Source: Streptomyces roseifaciens (lineage in GTDB: Bacteria; Actinomycetota; Actinomycetes; Streptomycetales; Streptomycetaceae). From it: a stretch of DNA of 64,000 bases. The notes under the pieces were generated by a model that saw only the letters and a list, made by a program, of their open reading frames with translations, was not told where the DNA came from and searched no databases. A program made the position numbers and the translations under genes. The DNA lies in contig NZ_LNBE01000003.1 of NCBI RefSeq assembly GCF_001445655.1, positions 496,001-560,000 on the forward strand. Direction: 5' to 3'. Every line of letters starts with the position of its first letter. Within the stretch, counting starts at the first letter, position 1. Positions 8,781-17,000 of the stretch are shown here, piece after piece.

Positions 8781-9221
8781 ATGAACATTCCCTTCTTGGA
8801 CAGTTGGCGAAAGCGACACGGACCGGGGCGCGGCGCGGCACTGGCGAACGCGGTCGACCGCGACCCGGAAGGTCTTGCGGAGCTGCTGTCCGAGTGCGAA
8901 CTGCTGCGCACGCACGCGCAGTCCGCAGGGGTGGTGCTCGACGACTCCCCCGCTTCCCTGGAGGCGCTGGACCAGCTGCAGCCGCGCTGGCGGGACGACC
9001 CGGAGCTGGTGCCCTGGCTGGGCAACGACGCGGGCCTCTATCTGGGCACGGTCGTCATCCGTACGGTGCCGGGCGCGGGGTGGTGGATCTGGCCGGACGG
9101 CCAGCCGGTGGTGCGGCTCGCCAATGGCCGGGAGGTCGACGTGGTCGAGGCGGGCCGGGAGTGGGCGGCCGACGGCGCACCGGAGCTGTCGCAGCTGTAC
9201 GCGGAGCTCGCGGAGAACTGA
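8781..9221 (+). CDS. Conserved actinobacterial protein (resembles DUF6278)
   Basis: A 146-residue soluble protein starting MNIPFLDSWRKRHGPG. It matches what I remember of a small conserved Streptomyces family annotated DUF6278, with ALDQLQPRWRDDPELVPWLG and DAGLYLGTVVIRTVPGAGWWIW as the most recognisable parts. No signal peptide, membrane segment or catalytic motif is visible. It is transcribed away from the SGNH hydrolase gene across a roughly 150-bp divergent promoter region. Function unknown. Confidence 0.8.
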   Translation: MNIPFLDSWRKRHGPGRGAALANAVDRDPEGLAELLSECELLRTHAQSAGVVLDDSPASLEALDQLQPRWRDDPELVPWLGNDAGLYLGTVVIRTVPGAGWWIWPDGQPVVRLANGREVDVVEAGREWAADGAPELSQLYAELAEN

Positions 9222-9302
9222 CCGGGCGAGCGGGGCGGGGCGGCCAGGGGGCGGCGGGGCAGGACAGGGGCGGGCCGGGGGCGGCGGGCCGGGGGAGCGG
9301 TC

Positions 9303-10118
9303 TCAGCTGGTGAAGGCGATGTCGTACTCGACCCGCCAGCGGTCGGCGCGCACGACGATGTCGGAGGTCTCCACGGCCCGCCCGTCGCCGTCGAAGTGCG
9401 TGCGCTCGATGACTGTGACGCAGCTGCCCGCGGCGCAGCCGAGCGCCTCGGCCTCCGGCGTGCTCGCCGGCCGGGAGCCCACGAGCTCCCTGGCCCGCAC
9501 GACCCGGATGCCGATGGCCGCGAGCCGCCCGCGGACACCGCGCCGGGCGTAGGGGCCGCGCTCGGGCAGGGCGACGTCCGTGCCCTCGGTGATGGCTAGC
9601 GGCTCCCAGCTGGTGGCGAGCTGCACGGGGTGCCGGTTGGCCAGATATTCGTAGTGCGTGCAGAGCACGCGGGTGCCCACGCCGATGTGGAGCCGCTCGG
9701 CGATCCGCTCCGGGGCGGCGGTCTCGGTGGACGACGCTTCCCACGTAAGGGTGGTGTTGCGGGCCGTGCCGCCGTCGGGCGGGGGCTGCCGGCCGGACTG
9801 CTCGCCCCGGCGCGGGACGGGCGGCCCGTACCCCCGGATCTGGGCGGCGAAGGGGGAGTCGACGGCTCCGGTGGAGCGGAGCAGGCTGCCGAGGGGCGCC
9901 CGGTCGGTGACGAACACACCCCGCCCGAACTGGCCTTCCGCGTACCCGGCGGCCTTCAGCACGCGCACCGCCCGGTCCACGGTCTGGTCGCTCGCGGCGT
10001 AGGTGCGCTTGAGCTCGGAGCGGGAGGGGATGCGCTCGCCCACGGCGAGCCCGCCCTCGTCGATGCGCCGGCGCAGATCGTCCGCGATGCGCTGGTAGAC
10101 GGGCCTGCTGTCGCCCAC
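9303..10118 (-). CDS. GntR-family transcriptional regulator with UTRA domain
   Basis: A 271-residue one-component regulator. The N-terminal winged HTH has RPVYQRIADDLRRRIDEGG, GERIPSRSELKRTYAASDQT and FGRGVFV. The C-terminal half resembles the UTRA ligand-binding fold (the RLHIGVGTRVLCTHYEY region, then CAAGSCVTVIERTHFDGDG near the end). It is divergent from gluABCD with a perfect 8-bp inverted repeat in the shared promoter region. It most likely autoregulates and may control the transporter, although the effector is unknown. It closes a stretch of very G-rich intergenic sequence at 9222-9302 that holds no gene. Confidence 0.9.
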   Translation of the reverse strand: MGDSRPVYQRIADDLRRRIDEGGLAVGERIPSRSELKRTYAASDQTVDRAVRVLKAAGYAEGQFGRGVFVTDRAPLGSLLRSTGAVDSPFAAQIRGYGPPVPRRGEQSGRQPPPDGGTARNTTLTWEASSTETAAPERIAERLHIGVGTRVLCTHYEYLANRHPVQLATSWEPLAITEGTDVALPERGPYARRGVRGRLAAIGIRVVRARELVGSRPASTPEAEALGCAAGSCVTVIERTHFDGDGRAVETSDIVVRADRWRVEYDIAFTS

Positions 10119-10163
10119 CCCCGGCTCCTTTCCCCCGAGTTCCCCCAGTCCGTCCCCCTCAGG

Positions 10164-10194
10164 CTAGGTACCCAGGCCCGGTCTGTGTACCTAG
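10164..10194. promoter_or_regulatory. Candidate operator between the GntR gene and gluA
   Basis: CTAGGTAC (10164-10171) and GTACCTAG (10187-10194) are perfect 8-bp inverted arms separated by 15 nt. The site sits 46 bp upstream of the GntR start and about 130 bp upstream of gluA. A GTAC-containing arm is compatible with GntR-type operators. It is the only strong dyad in this divergent region. Confidence 0.55.
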
Positions 10195-10327
10195 GGCAAA
10201 TGGCGGGCAATGCGCAACGAATACCCATATGAATGCGTGTCATGGCTGAAGTCCCCTATGGAGGGGAATAGCTTGCCCGGATGGTGAGCGTCGACCCGAA
10301 GAGCGCGGAGAGTGGGCGGGACTGGGC

Positions 10328-11071
10328 ATGGCCGTCGATCCCCTGATCGAACTACGTGGTGTCAACAAGCACTACGGCAAGCTGCATGTCCTGCGGGACA
10401 TCGACCTCACCGTCGGCAAGGGCGAGGTGGTCGTCGTCATCGGCCCCTCCGGCTCCGGCAAGTCCACCCTGTGCCGGGCCATCAACCGGCTGGAGCCCGT
10501 CGAGTCCGGCACCATCCTCCTCGACGGGCGGCCGCTGCCCGAGGAGGGGCGCGAGCTCGCCAAGCTGCGCGCCGAGGTCGGGATGGTCTTCCAGTCCTTC
10601 AACCTCTTCGCCCACAAGACCGTGCTCGCCAACGTCTCCCTGGCGCCGCTGAAGGTCCGCAAGCGGTCCAAGGAGGACGCCGACCGCCGCTCGCGCGAGC
10701 TGCTGGAGCGCGTCGGCCTGCTCGCCCACGCGGACAAGTACCCCGCCCAGCTCTCGGGCGGTCAGCAGCAGCGGGTGGCCATCGCCCGTGCCCTGGCCAT
10801 GGATCCGAAGGTGATGTTGTTCGACGAGCCGACGTCCGCGCTCGACCCGGAGATGATCAACGAGGTGCTGGAGGTCATGCAGCAGCTCGCCCGGGACGGC
10901 ATGACGATGGTCGTCGTCACCCACGAGATGGGCTTCGCCCGCTCCGCCGCCAACCGCGTGGTCTTCATGGCCGACGGCCGCATCGTCGAGGACCGCTCGC
11001 CCGAGCAGTTCTTCACCGCACCCGAGAGCGAGCGCGCCAAGGACTTCCTCTCCAAGATCCTCAAGCACTGA
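10328..11071 (+). CDS. gluA: Glutamate/polar amino acid ABC transporter ATP-binding protein
   Basis: A 247-residue cytoplasmic ATPase of the polar amino acid uptake family. Walker A is GPSGSGKST, the Q-loop lies in [11 protein letters not shown], the signature is LSGGQQQR, Walker B is [14 protein letters not shown], and the H-loop is [10 protein letters not shown]. It is followed after 18 bp by a binding lipoprotein and then two permeases on the same strand, the gluABCD arrangement of actinobacterial glutamate importers. Glutamate is inferred from gene order and family; other acidic or polar amino acids are possible. The ribosome binding site is weak. Confidence 0.93.
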   Translation: MAVDPLIELRGVNKHYGKLHVLRDIDLTVGKGEVVVVIGPSGSGKSTLCRAINRLEPVESGTILLDGRPLPEEGRELAKLRAEVGMVFQSFNLFAHKTVLANVSLAPLKVRKRSKEDADRRSRELLERVGLLAHADKYPAQLSGGQQQRVAIARALAMDPKVMLFDEPTSALDPEMINEVLEVMQQLARDGMTMVVVTHEMGFARSAANRVVFMADGRIVEDRSPEQFFTAPESERAKDFLSKILKH

Positions 11072-11089
11072 GCGGGGAGTGCTGCGCAC

Positions 11090-12091
11090 ATGAACAGGCA
11101 TGGGAAGCGGAACGGCCAAGAGAAGCGGAACGGGCAGGAGAGGCGGAACGGGCAGGAGAACCGGCGCCTTCCAGGAGCCCGCACACGGGGCCGCCGGGCC
11201 GCCGGCCTGGTCCTCGCCGGGCTCGCCCTGCTCGCCGCCGCCTGCGGCAAGCCCGGCAGCCCGCCCGTCAAGGGCCCCAAACCCGAAGAGCTGCCCGTCT
11301 ATACGGTCGACAAGGCCTTCCAGCTCCCCGACTCGCCCACCTGGCGGGCGGCGAAGGCCCGCGGCCACCTGGTCGTCGGCGCCAAGGAGGACCAGCCCTA
11401 CCTGGGCGAGAAGGACCCCGCCACCGGCGTCTACTCCGGCTTCGACATCGAGATCGCCCGCATGATGTCCGCCTCCCTGGGCTTCGACCCCAAGACCATC
11501 CGGTTCCGCACCATCGCCTCCGCCAACCGCGAAACCGCGCTCCAGAACGGCCAGATCGACTACTACGTCGGCACCTACACCATCAACGCCCTGCGCAAGA
11601 AGCAGGTCGGTTTCGCCGGGCCGTACTACATCGCCGGGCAGTCGCTGCTGGTCCGCACCGACGAGACGGACATCAACGGGCCCCAGGACCTGGCGGGCAA
11701 GCGCGTCTGCTCGGCCGCCGGCTCCACCCCGCTGCAGCGCATCCAGCGCGAGTACCCCAAGGCGATCGCCGTCGCGTACGACACCTACTCGGTCTGCGTC
11801 GACAACCTCCTCAGCCTCCAGGTCGACGCCGTCACCACCGACGACACCATCCTCATGGGCTTCGCGGCCAAGGCCCCCGACGAACTGAAGATCGCCGGGA
11901 AGCCCTTCTCCAAGGAGCCCTACGGCATCGGCGTGCCCCGCGGCGACAACGCCCTGCGCTTCGCCCTGGACGACGCCATCCAGGCGCACGAGAAGAACGG
12001 CGACTGGAAGAAGGCGTACGACGCGACGCTCGGCCTCTCCGGGGTGCCCGCCCCGGCGCCGCCCGCCGTCGACCGCTACCCGGCGAGCTGA
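11090..12091 (+). CDS. gluB: Glutamate-binding lipoprotein of the ABC transporter
   Basis: A 333-residue extracytoplasmic solute-binding protein (family 3, PBPb). The lipobox LLAAAC ends at Cys52, so the mature protein is membrane-anchored. Binding-domain landmarks are GHLVVGAKEDQPYLG, YSGFDIEIARMM, FRTIASANRETALQNGQID, and IAGQSLLVR. The n-region before the hydrophobic stretch is unusually long (about 37 residues) and very basic, built from a short tandem repeat NGQEKR-NGQERR-NGQENR encoded by near-identical 18-bp units; a later start may be the real one. It captures substrate for the GluC/GluD permeases. Confidence 0.92.
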   Translation: MNRHGKRNGQEKRNGQERRNGQENRRLPGARTRGRRAAGLVLAGLALLAAACGKPGSPPVKGPKPEELPVYTVDKAFQLPDSPTWRAAKARGHLVVGAKEDQPYLGEKDPATGVYSGFDIEIARMMSASLGFDPKTIRFRTIASANRETALQNGQIDYYVGTYTINALRKKQVGFAGPYYIAGQSLLVRTDETDINGPQDLAGKRVCSAAGSTPLQRIQREYPKAIAVAYDTYSVCVDNLLSLQVDAVTTDDTILMGFAAKAPDELKIAGKPFSKEPYGIGVPRGDNALRFALDDAIQAHEKNGDWKKAYDATLGLSGVPAPAPPAVDRYPAS

Positions 12092-12179
12092 GGAGCCCCG
12101 TGCTGCATTCTCCCGGGGAACACCCCCCGATCCCCCGGCCGGAACGGCCCGCCCGTCACCTCACCGGGAGGCGCCCGCT

Positions 12180-12824
12180 GTGAACGTGCTCACCGACAAC
12201 CTCTCCCTCTACGGCGAGGGCCTGCTCGGCACCGTGGAACTCACCGTCTACGCCTCGCTGCTCGCCCTCGTCCTGGGCTTCGTGATGGCCTCCTTCCGGG
12301 TCGCCCCCGTCGGCTCCCTGCGGGTCTTCGGCACGGTGTGGGTGACGGTGCTGCGCAACACCCCGCTGACGCTGCTGTTCTTCGCGGTGCTGCTCGGCCT
12401 GCCGCGGTTCGGCGTCGTCCTGCCCTTCGAGCTCTTCGCCGTCCTCGCCCTCGGCTGCTACACGTCGGCCTTCATCTGCGAGGCCCTGCGCTCGGGCATC
12501 AACACCGTGCCGACCGGGCAGGGCGAGGCGGCCCGCAGCCTGGGCATGACCTTCGCGCAGACCCTGAGCCTGGTCGTGCTGCCGCAGGCCTTCCGCTCCG
12601 TCATCCCGCCGGTCGGCTCCACCCTGATCGCGCTCGCCAAGAACTCCGCGATCGCCGGGTCGTTCAGCGTGACCGAGCTCCTCGGCACGTACAAGCCGCT
12701 CAACGAGCTCGGCTACAGCGTCATCTGGTCCTTCATCTGGATCGCCGTCGGCTATCTGATCGTCACCCTGTCCATCAGCGCGATCTTCAACGTGCTGGAG
12801 AAGCGCTGGGGAGTACCCCGATGA
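12180..12824 (+). CDS. gluC: Amino acid ABC transporter permease
   Basis: A 214-residue integral membrane permease of the His/Glu/Gln/Arg-opine type. Several hydrophobic helices are visible (ELTVYASLLALVLGFVMASF, LRNTPLTLLFFAVLLG), and the EAA loop is EAARSLGMTFAQTLSLVVLP. It starts with GTG at 12180, 88 bp after gluB, and ends in an ATGA overlap with gluD, which suggests translational coupling. It forms one half of the membrane channel for GluA/GluB. Confidence 0.93.
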   Translation: MNVLTDNLSLYGEGLLGTVELTVYASLLALVLGFVMASFRVAPVGSLRVFGTVWVTVLRNTPLTLLFFAVLLGLPRFGVVLPFELFAVLALGCYTSAFICEALRSGINTVPTGQGEAARSLGMTFAQTLSLVVLPQAFRSVIPPVGSTLIALAKNSAIAGSFSVTELLGTYKPLNELGYSVIWSFIWIAVGYLIVTLSISAIFNVLEKRWGVPR

Positions 12825-13687
12825 CCGACACCGCGCTCTACGACATCCCCGGGCCGATGGCCCGGCGGCGCCACCTGATCTACGGGCTGGTCTCCACCGC
12901 CGTGATCCTGGCGATCGTCGCCGGGATGATCTACCTGCTGTTCGACACCCACCAGTTCACGGCGGAGAAGTGGCGGCCCTTCGCGTACGTAGGCATCCAG
13001 GAGCTGCTGCTGCGCGGCCTCGGCAACACGCTCAAGGCCTTCGCCTACGCCGCCGTGCTCTCCCTCGCGCTCGGCGGGCTGCTCGCCTCGGGCCGGCTGT
13101 CCGAGCACCGGATCGTGCGCTGGACCGCCACGCTCTTCGTGGAGTTCTTCCGGGCCATGCCGGTCCTGGTCATGATCTTCTTCGTCTTCGTGGCCCTCAA
13201 GGTCCAGCCGCTGCCGGCCCTCGTCACCGGGCTCACCCTCTACAACGGCTCGGTGCTCGCCGAGGTCTTCCGCAGCGGGGTGAACTCCGTCGACCGCGGC
13301 CAGCGGGAGGCGGCGTACGCCCTCGGGATGCGCAAGACGCAGGTGATGACCCACGTCCTCGTGCCGCAGGCGGTCCGCGCCATGCTGCCGACGATCATCA
13401 GCCAGCTGGTCGTGGCGCTCAAGGACACCTCGCTGGGCTTCCTGATCACCTACGAGGAGTTCCTGCACGCGGGCAAGCTCATCGCCAGCAACCTCGACTA
13501 CGGGCTGCCCTTCATCCCCGTCGTCATGGTCATCTCCCCGATCTACATCGGCATGTGCATGCTCCTGTCGTGGTTCGCGACGTGGGTGTCCAGGCGCCAG
13601 CGCCGCAGCCTGAAGACGAAGGCGGTGGAGGTCGCCCCGGCAGAGCCCGGCACCCTGCTGCCGGGCGCCGGGCAGATCCATCCGTGA
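12821..13687 (+). CDS. gluD: Amino acid ABC transporter permease
   Basis: A 288-residue permease partner of GluC. An N-terminal membrane segment follows the start (LIYGLVSTAVILAIVAGMIY), then the permease core with FFRAMPVLVMIFFVFV and the EAA loop EAAYALGMRKTQVMTHVLVP, and a charged C-terminal tail (RRQRRSLKTK). The ATG at 12821 overlaps the gluC stop by 4 bp. Its own stop codon lies inside the left arm of a long palindrome that also contains the stop of the convergent cupredoxin gene. Confidence 0.93.
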   Translation: MTDTALYDIPGPMARRRHLIYGLVSTAVILAIVAGMIYLLFDTHQFTAEKWRPFAYVGIQELLLRGLGNTLKAFAYAAVLSLALGGLLASGRLSEHRIVRWTATLFVEFFRAMPVLVMIFFVFVALKVQPLPALVTGLTLYNGSVLAEVFRSGVNSVDRGQREAAYALGMRKTQVMTHVLVPQAVRAMLPTIISQLVVALKDTSLGFLITYEEFLHAGKLIASNLDYGLPFIPVVMVISPIYIGMCMLLSWFATWVSRRQRRSLKTKAVEVAPAEPGTLLPGAGQIHP

Positions 13688-13711
13688 CCGTCACAGATCT
13701 GTGAGGGTCAC
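13684..13711. terminator. Bidirectional terminator overlapping two stop codons
   Basis: A 28-bp palindrome with one mismatched pair. Outer arms are GTGACC and GGTCAC, and the inner part TCACAGATCTGTGA is perfect. The gluD TGA (13685-13687) lies in the left arm and the reverse-strand TGA of the cupredoxin gene (13708-13710) in the right arm. It is therefore likely a shared terminator for the two convergent genes. Confidence 0.65.
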
Positions 13712-14076
13712 GGCGTGACGGTCACGGTGCCGGTCATGCCCGACCCCGCGTGCGGGATGCAGTGGTAGCGGAAGGTCCCCGGGGTGGGGAAGGACACCGG
13801 TGGGGACGCCTGGCCGGAGGCGACCGAGAAGTTCCAGCCCGGGGAGTCGGACGTCGTGGTGTGCGTGCTGCCGCTGTTATTGACCCAGGTGACCGTGTCA
13901 CCGGCTCTGACGGTCACCGTCTGCGGGACGAACTGGAAGTTCACCATCAACACCGTGTGCGCGGCGAAGGTCCTGCTCTCGGCGGCCGTGGGACCGGCCG
14001 TGAGCGCCCCCAGCGACAGGACCGTCAGCAGTGCGGCGAAGAGGCGGAGGAACGAGCGAACGGGTGAGCGTGCCAT
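13708..14076 (-). CDS. Secreted cupredoxin (plastocyanin-like copper protein)
   Basis: A 122-residue exported protein. The signal peptide is SFLRLFAALLTVLSLGALTAGPTAA, and the mature part is a single cupredoxin domain: VNFQFVPQTVTVRAGDTVTW, then SGSTHTTTSD (first His ligand) and YHCIPHAGSGMTG (Cys, His, Met ligands of a type 1 copper site). ATG 14076 is preceded by a good GAGGAGGG site. It may carry electrons or hold copper at the cell surface. A link to the adjacent NO-detoxification genes is possible but not shown. Confidence 0.88.
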   Translation of the reverse strand: MARSPVRSFLRLFAALLTVLSLGALTAGPTAAESRTFAAHTVLMVNFQFVPQTVTVRAGDTVTWVNNSGSTHTTTSDSPGWNFSVASGQASPPVSFPTPGTFRYHCIPHAGSGMTGTVTVTP

Positions 14077-14201
14077 GAGGCCCTCCTCGGACGTGCGTGC
14101 GCTGAAGCTGCCCTCCGCCGGATGCGGCAACCGTCCGTCACTCGAATGTGCTACCGAAAAGGGGCCTCGGTGCACGGTGGGGCGCCGGTGGGTGACGGCG
14201 C

Positions 14202-14260
14202 CGCTCGCCGTGTGAAGCGTCCTTCCTCGTGTCACGCGTCCGCTCGCCGTGTCACGCCTC
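14202..14260. repeat. Three short imperfect direct repeats at the 3' end of hmp
   Basis: Three tandem copies of an approximately 18-nt unit (CTCGCCGTGTCACGCCTCC-like) run from just downstream of the hmp stop into its last codons. Units are separated by 1-3 nt. They may be replication slippage; I see no function. Confidence 0.4.
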
Positions 14261-15442
14261 CGTGCCCAGCCACAGGTCCGGGCCGAAGACCTCGTAGTGG
14301 ATGTCCGCGGCCGTGACCCCCGCCGCCAGGAGCTGCGTCCGGGCCGAGCGGAGGAAGGGCAGCGGGCCGCAGAGGTAGGCGGTGGTGCCCGCGGGGATGC
14401 CGATGCGGGAGAGGTCGGCGTAACCCGTGCGGTCGGCGGGCCAGTCGCCCTCGGGCTGCTCGTACCAGATGTGCGCGACCGCGTCCGGGAGCTTCTCCGT
14501 GAGCTGCAGAAGGTCGGCGCGGAAGGCGTGGGTGGCCTCGCTGCGGTCGGCGTGGACGGCGATCACGCGGCGGCGCGAGCCGGTCGCGGCCAGGTGGGAG
14601 AGCATCCCGGTCATCGGGGTGCACCCGATGCCGGCCGAGGCCAGCAGGACGGGGGAGGTGCCCTCGCCGAGGGTCACGTCCCCGCAGGGCGCGCCGACCA
14701 TCAGCGTGGTGCCCACGCGCGCGTGGGCGTGGAGGTGGTGGGAGACCTCGCCGTCCGGGTCGCCGGTCACGCGCTTGACGGAGAACTGCAGGGCGTCGTC
14801 GGGGTGGCCGGAAAGGCTGTACTGGCGGATCTGCCGCGCACCGTCCGGGAGCTCCGTCCGGACCGAGACGTACTGCCCGGGGCGGGCGGCGGGCAGCGGG
14901 TGGCCGTCCAGCGGCTGGACCAGGAAGGTCGTGACCTCCGCGGTCTCCTCGATGCGGCCGGTGACGCGGTACGGCCGGAAGGCGTCCCCGGCGGCGGCGC
15001 CGGCCTGCTCGTACAGGCGGCCCTCCAGGGCGATGAGGGCGTTGGCCATCAGCCAGTAGACCTCGTCCCAGGCGGCCGCCACCTCCTCGGTGACCGCCTC
15101 GCCCAGCACCTCCGCGATGGCGGCGAAGAGGTGCAGGTGGACGACGTGGTACTGCTCGGGGGCGATCCCCAGCGAGACGTGCTTGTGGGCGATGCGCGCG
15201 AGCATCGCGTCGGGGCGGGTCCCCGGGTGCTCGAGCAGGGCGGTCGCGAAGGCGGCTATGGAGCCGGCGAGGGCCTGCTGCTGGGTGCCGTTCGCCTGGT
15301 TGCCGCGGTTGAACAGGTCGCGCAGGAGCTCGGGGTGGGCGGCGAAGAGCTTGTCGTAGAAGAGCGGGGTGATCTCGCCGATGGCGCCGCCGACGGCGGG
15401 GAGGGTGGCGCGGACGATCTCGGTCGACTTGGGGGACAGCAT
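14252..15442 (-). CDS. hmp: Flavohemoprotein, nitric oxide dioxygenase
   Basis: A 396-residue cytoplasmic enzyme oxidising NO to nitrate with O2 and NAD(P)H. Residues about 1-140 are the globin domain (LFYDKLFAAHPELLRDLFNRG, proximal His in RIAHKHVSLGI, VTEEVAAAWDEVYWLMA). The ferredoxin reductase part has FAD binding (RQIRQYSLSG), the NAD segment (PVLLASAGIGCTPMTGML) and the conserved C-terminal VFGPDLW. The gene directly follows nsrR, with an NsrR-type dyad 12 bp before its start, so NO-responsive repression is likely. Confidence 0.95.
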   Translation of the reverse strand: MLSPKSTEIVRATLPAVGGAIGEITPLFYDKLFAAHPELLRDLFNRGNQANGTQQQALAGSIAAFATALLEHPGTRPDAMLARIAHKHVSLGIAPEQYHVVHLHLFAAIAEVLGEAVTEEVAAAWDEVYWLMANALIALEGRLYEQAGAAAGDAFRPYRVTGRIEETAEVTTFLVQPLDGHPLPAARPGQYVSVRTELPDGARQIRQYSLSGHPDDALQFSVKRVTGDPDGEVSHHLHAHARVGTTLMVGAPCGDVTLGEGTSPVLLASAGIGCTPMTGMLSHLAATGSRRRVIAVHADRSEATHAFRADLLQLTEKLPDAVAHIWYEQPEGDWPADRTGYADLSRIGIPAGTTAYLCGPLPFLRSARTQLLAAGVTAADIHYEVFGPDLWLGTEA

Positions 15443-15453
15443 CGGCGCTCCTT

Positions 15454-15477
15454 AATTGGCATCTTGAATGCATATTT
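15454..15477 (-). promoter_or_regulatory. NsrR binding site upstream of hmp
   Basis: On the minus strand the site reads ATGCAT-TCAAG-ATGCCA with A/T flanks, the spaced dyad expected for NsrR. It ends 12 bp before the hmp start codon, where repressor would block transcription or initiation. It lies between nsrR and hmp, so it controls hmp separately from nsrR. Confidence 0.75.
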
Positions 15478-15513
15478 TTGGTCGTGCGAAGGACCGAGGG
15501 GGCGGGAGGGGCT

Positions 15514-15954
15514 TCAGTCCTGCGGGCGCGTGCCGAGGCTCAGCAGGACCGGGCCGGTCGGCGGTCCGGTCAGCTCCTCGACCGTGAGGGGGTCCAGGGT
15601 GGCGTAGAACGCCTCCTGTGCGTTCCGCAGGGCCCCGCGCAGCCGGCAGGCCGCGCGCAGCGGGCAGGGTGGATCGTCCTCGCACCCGACGACGTCGCCG
15701 GTGCCTTCGAGCTCGCGCACCAGCCGGCCGACGGAGCCCGTCCGCCCGGCGGTGGTGAGGGTGAGTCCGCCGCCGCGGCCCCGGCGGGCCTCGACGACGC
15801 CCAGGTGCTGCATCCTGCTGACCACCTTGGCGGCATGGGTGTACGGCACGCCGATCGCCTCGGCCACCTCGCGGGTGGTCGGGCTGTCGTCGCCGGTCAC
15901 GGCCAGGCGCATGGCGATGCGCAGCGCTATGTCGGTGCTCTTGGTCAATCGCAC
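15514..15954 (-). CDS. nsrR: Rrf2-family NO-sensing repressor NsrR
   Basis: A 146-residue iron-sulfur regulator. The winged HTH (EVAEAIGVPYTHAAKVVSRMQHLG) is followed by three cysteines at about 91, 97 and 103 (GCEDDPPCPLRAAC), the spacing that holds the [4Fe-4S] cluster in Streptomyces NsrR. Asp8, the fourth ligand reported for the S. coelicolor protein, is also present. NO destroys the cluster and relieves repression of hmp, the next gene downstream. The GTG start lies 6 nt after a -10-like box, so the mRNA may be leaderless. Confidence 0.93.
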   Translation of the reverse strand: MRLTKSTDIALRIAMRLAVTGDDSPTTREVAEAIGVPYTHAAKVVSRMQHLGVVEARRGRGGGLTLTTAGRTGSVGRLVRELEGTGDVVGCEDDPPCPLRAACRLRGALRNAQEAFYATLDPLTVEELTGPPTGPVLLSLGTRPQD

Positions 15955-15960
15955 ATCTGC

Positions 15961-15990
15961 ACTCTACCTAATCCGATTCTCGCACTCCAA
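15961..15990 (-). promoter_or_regulatory. Candidate leaderless promoter of nsrR
   Basis: TTGGAG and TAGAGT on the minus strand are 18 nt apart. Only 6 nt (GCAGAT) separate the -10-like box from the GTG start, so transcription would begin at or next to the start codon. No Shine-Dalgarno sequence is present, which fits a leaderless message. Confidence 0.5.
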
Positions 15991-16090
15991 TTTAACCTCG
16001 GGTCGTCAGTTGACAGACGGTCACCGCCCGGCGAGTCTGACGTCCGCGATCATCGCAAGACGTACACCGGACAATTTCATGGAGGCACTG

Positions 16091-16993
16091 GTGGCACACG
16101 CGCACAAACGTGGTGGGCGGTACGGGAAGGGACTCGCGGCGCTCGGCGCGGCGGCGGCCCTGGCGGCGTCCTTCGCCGGCACTGCGACGGCGGCGGACGC
16201 CGAGGCGACCGCGACCCCCGCGGGCGGCCAGCGCTACGTCGCCCTCGGCGACTCCTACACCTCCGCCCCCGGCGTCCCCGAGCAGAGCGGCGGCGACTGC
16301 GCCCGCTCCAGCGTCAACTACCCGGCGCTCACCGCGAAGGCCCTGCACCAGACGTCCTTCAAGGACGTCAGCTGCAGCGGCGCCAAGACCGACGACATGT
16401 GGCGCGCCCAGGGCGACAACCCGCCGCAGCTCAACGCGCTCGGCCGGAACACCCGCCTCGTCACGCTCGGCATCGGCGGCAACGACATCGGCTTCGGCGA
16501 CATCATCGGCACCTGTGCCCAGCTGTCCGTCACCGACCCGGCCGGCGCCCCCTGCCGCACGAAGTACACCGAGGGCGGCACCGACCAGCTCACCGGCCGC
16601 ATCGCCGACGCCGCGCCCAAGGTCGCCAAGGTGCTGAAGGACGTGCACAAGCGCGCCCCCTACGCGCGCGTGGTGCTCGTCGGCTACCCGGCGATCATGC
16701 CGGAGGACGGCGTCGGCTGCTTCCCGGCCGTGCCGATCGCCGCGGGCGACGTCCCCTACCTGCGGGACACCGAGAAGAAGCTCAACACGATGCTGCAGGG
16801 CGAGGCCCGCAAGGCCGGCGTCCGCTTCGCGGACACCTACAAGCCGACCCTCGGCCACGACGTGTGCAAGCCCACCGCGGACCGCTGGATCGAAGGCGCC
16901 CAGCCGGAGAACCCGGCCGCCCCGTTCCACCCCAACGCCAAGGGTGAGGCGGCCATGGCCACCGCGGTGACGTCGGCGGCCCGCGGCCGCTGA
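16091..16993 (+). CDS. Secreted SGNH-family lipase/esterase, small form
   Basis: A 300-residue exported hydrolase. Signal peptide GKGLAALGAAAALAASFAGTATAADA is followed by the SGNH fold: block I RYVALGDSYTSAPGVP (nucleophile Ser), block II CSGAKTDDM (Gly), block III LGIGGNDIGFGD (Asn), block V FHPNAKGEAAM (His). Six cysteines suggest the three disulfides seen in the Streptomyces coelicolor/rimosus lipase group. GTG 16091 is chosen over ATG 16079 because GGAGG at 16081-16085 is correctly spaced for it. It probably cleaves lipid or acyl esters outside the cell. Confidence 0.9.
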   Translation: MAHAHKRGGRYGKGLAALGAAAALAASFAGTATAADAEATATPAGGQRYVALGDSYTSAPGVPEQSGGDCARSSVNYPALTAKALHQTSFKDVSCSGAKTDDMWRAQGDNPPQLNALGRNTRLVTLGIGGNDIGFGDIIGTCAQLSVTDPAGAPCRTKYTEGGTDQLTGRIADAAPKVAKVLKDVHKRAPYARVVLVGYPAIMPEDGVGCFPAVPIAAGDVPYLRDTEKKLNTMLQGEARKAGVRFADTYKPTLGHDVCKPTADRWIEGAQPENPAAPFHPNAKGEAAMATAVTSAARGR

Positions 16994-17000
16994 CGCGCCG

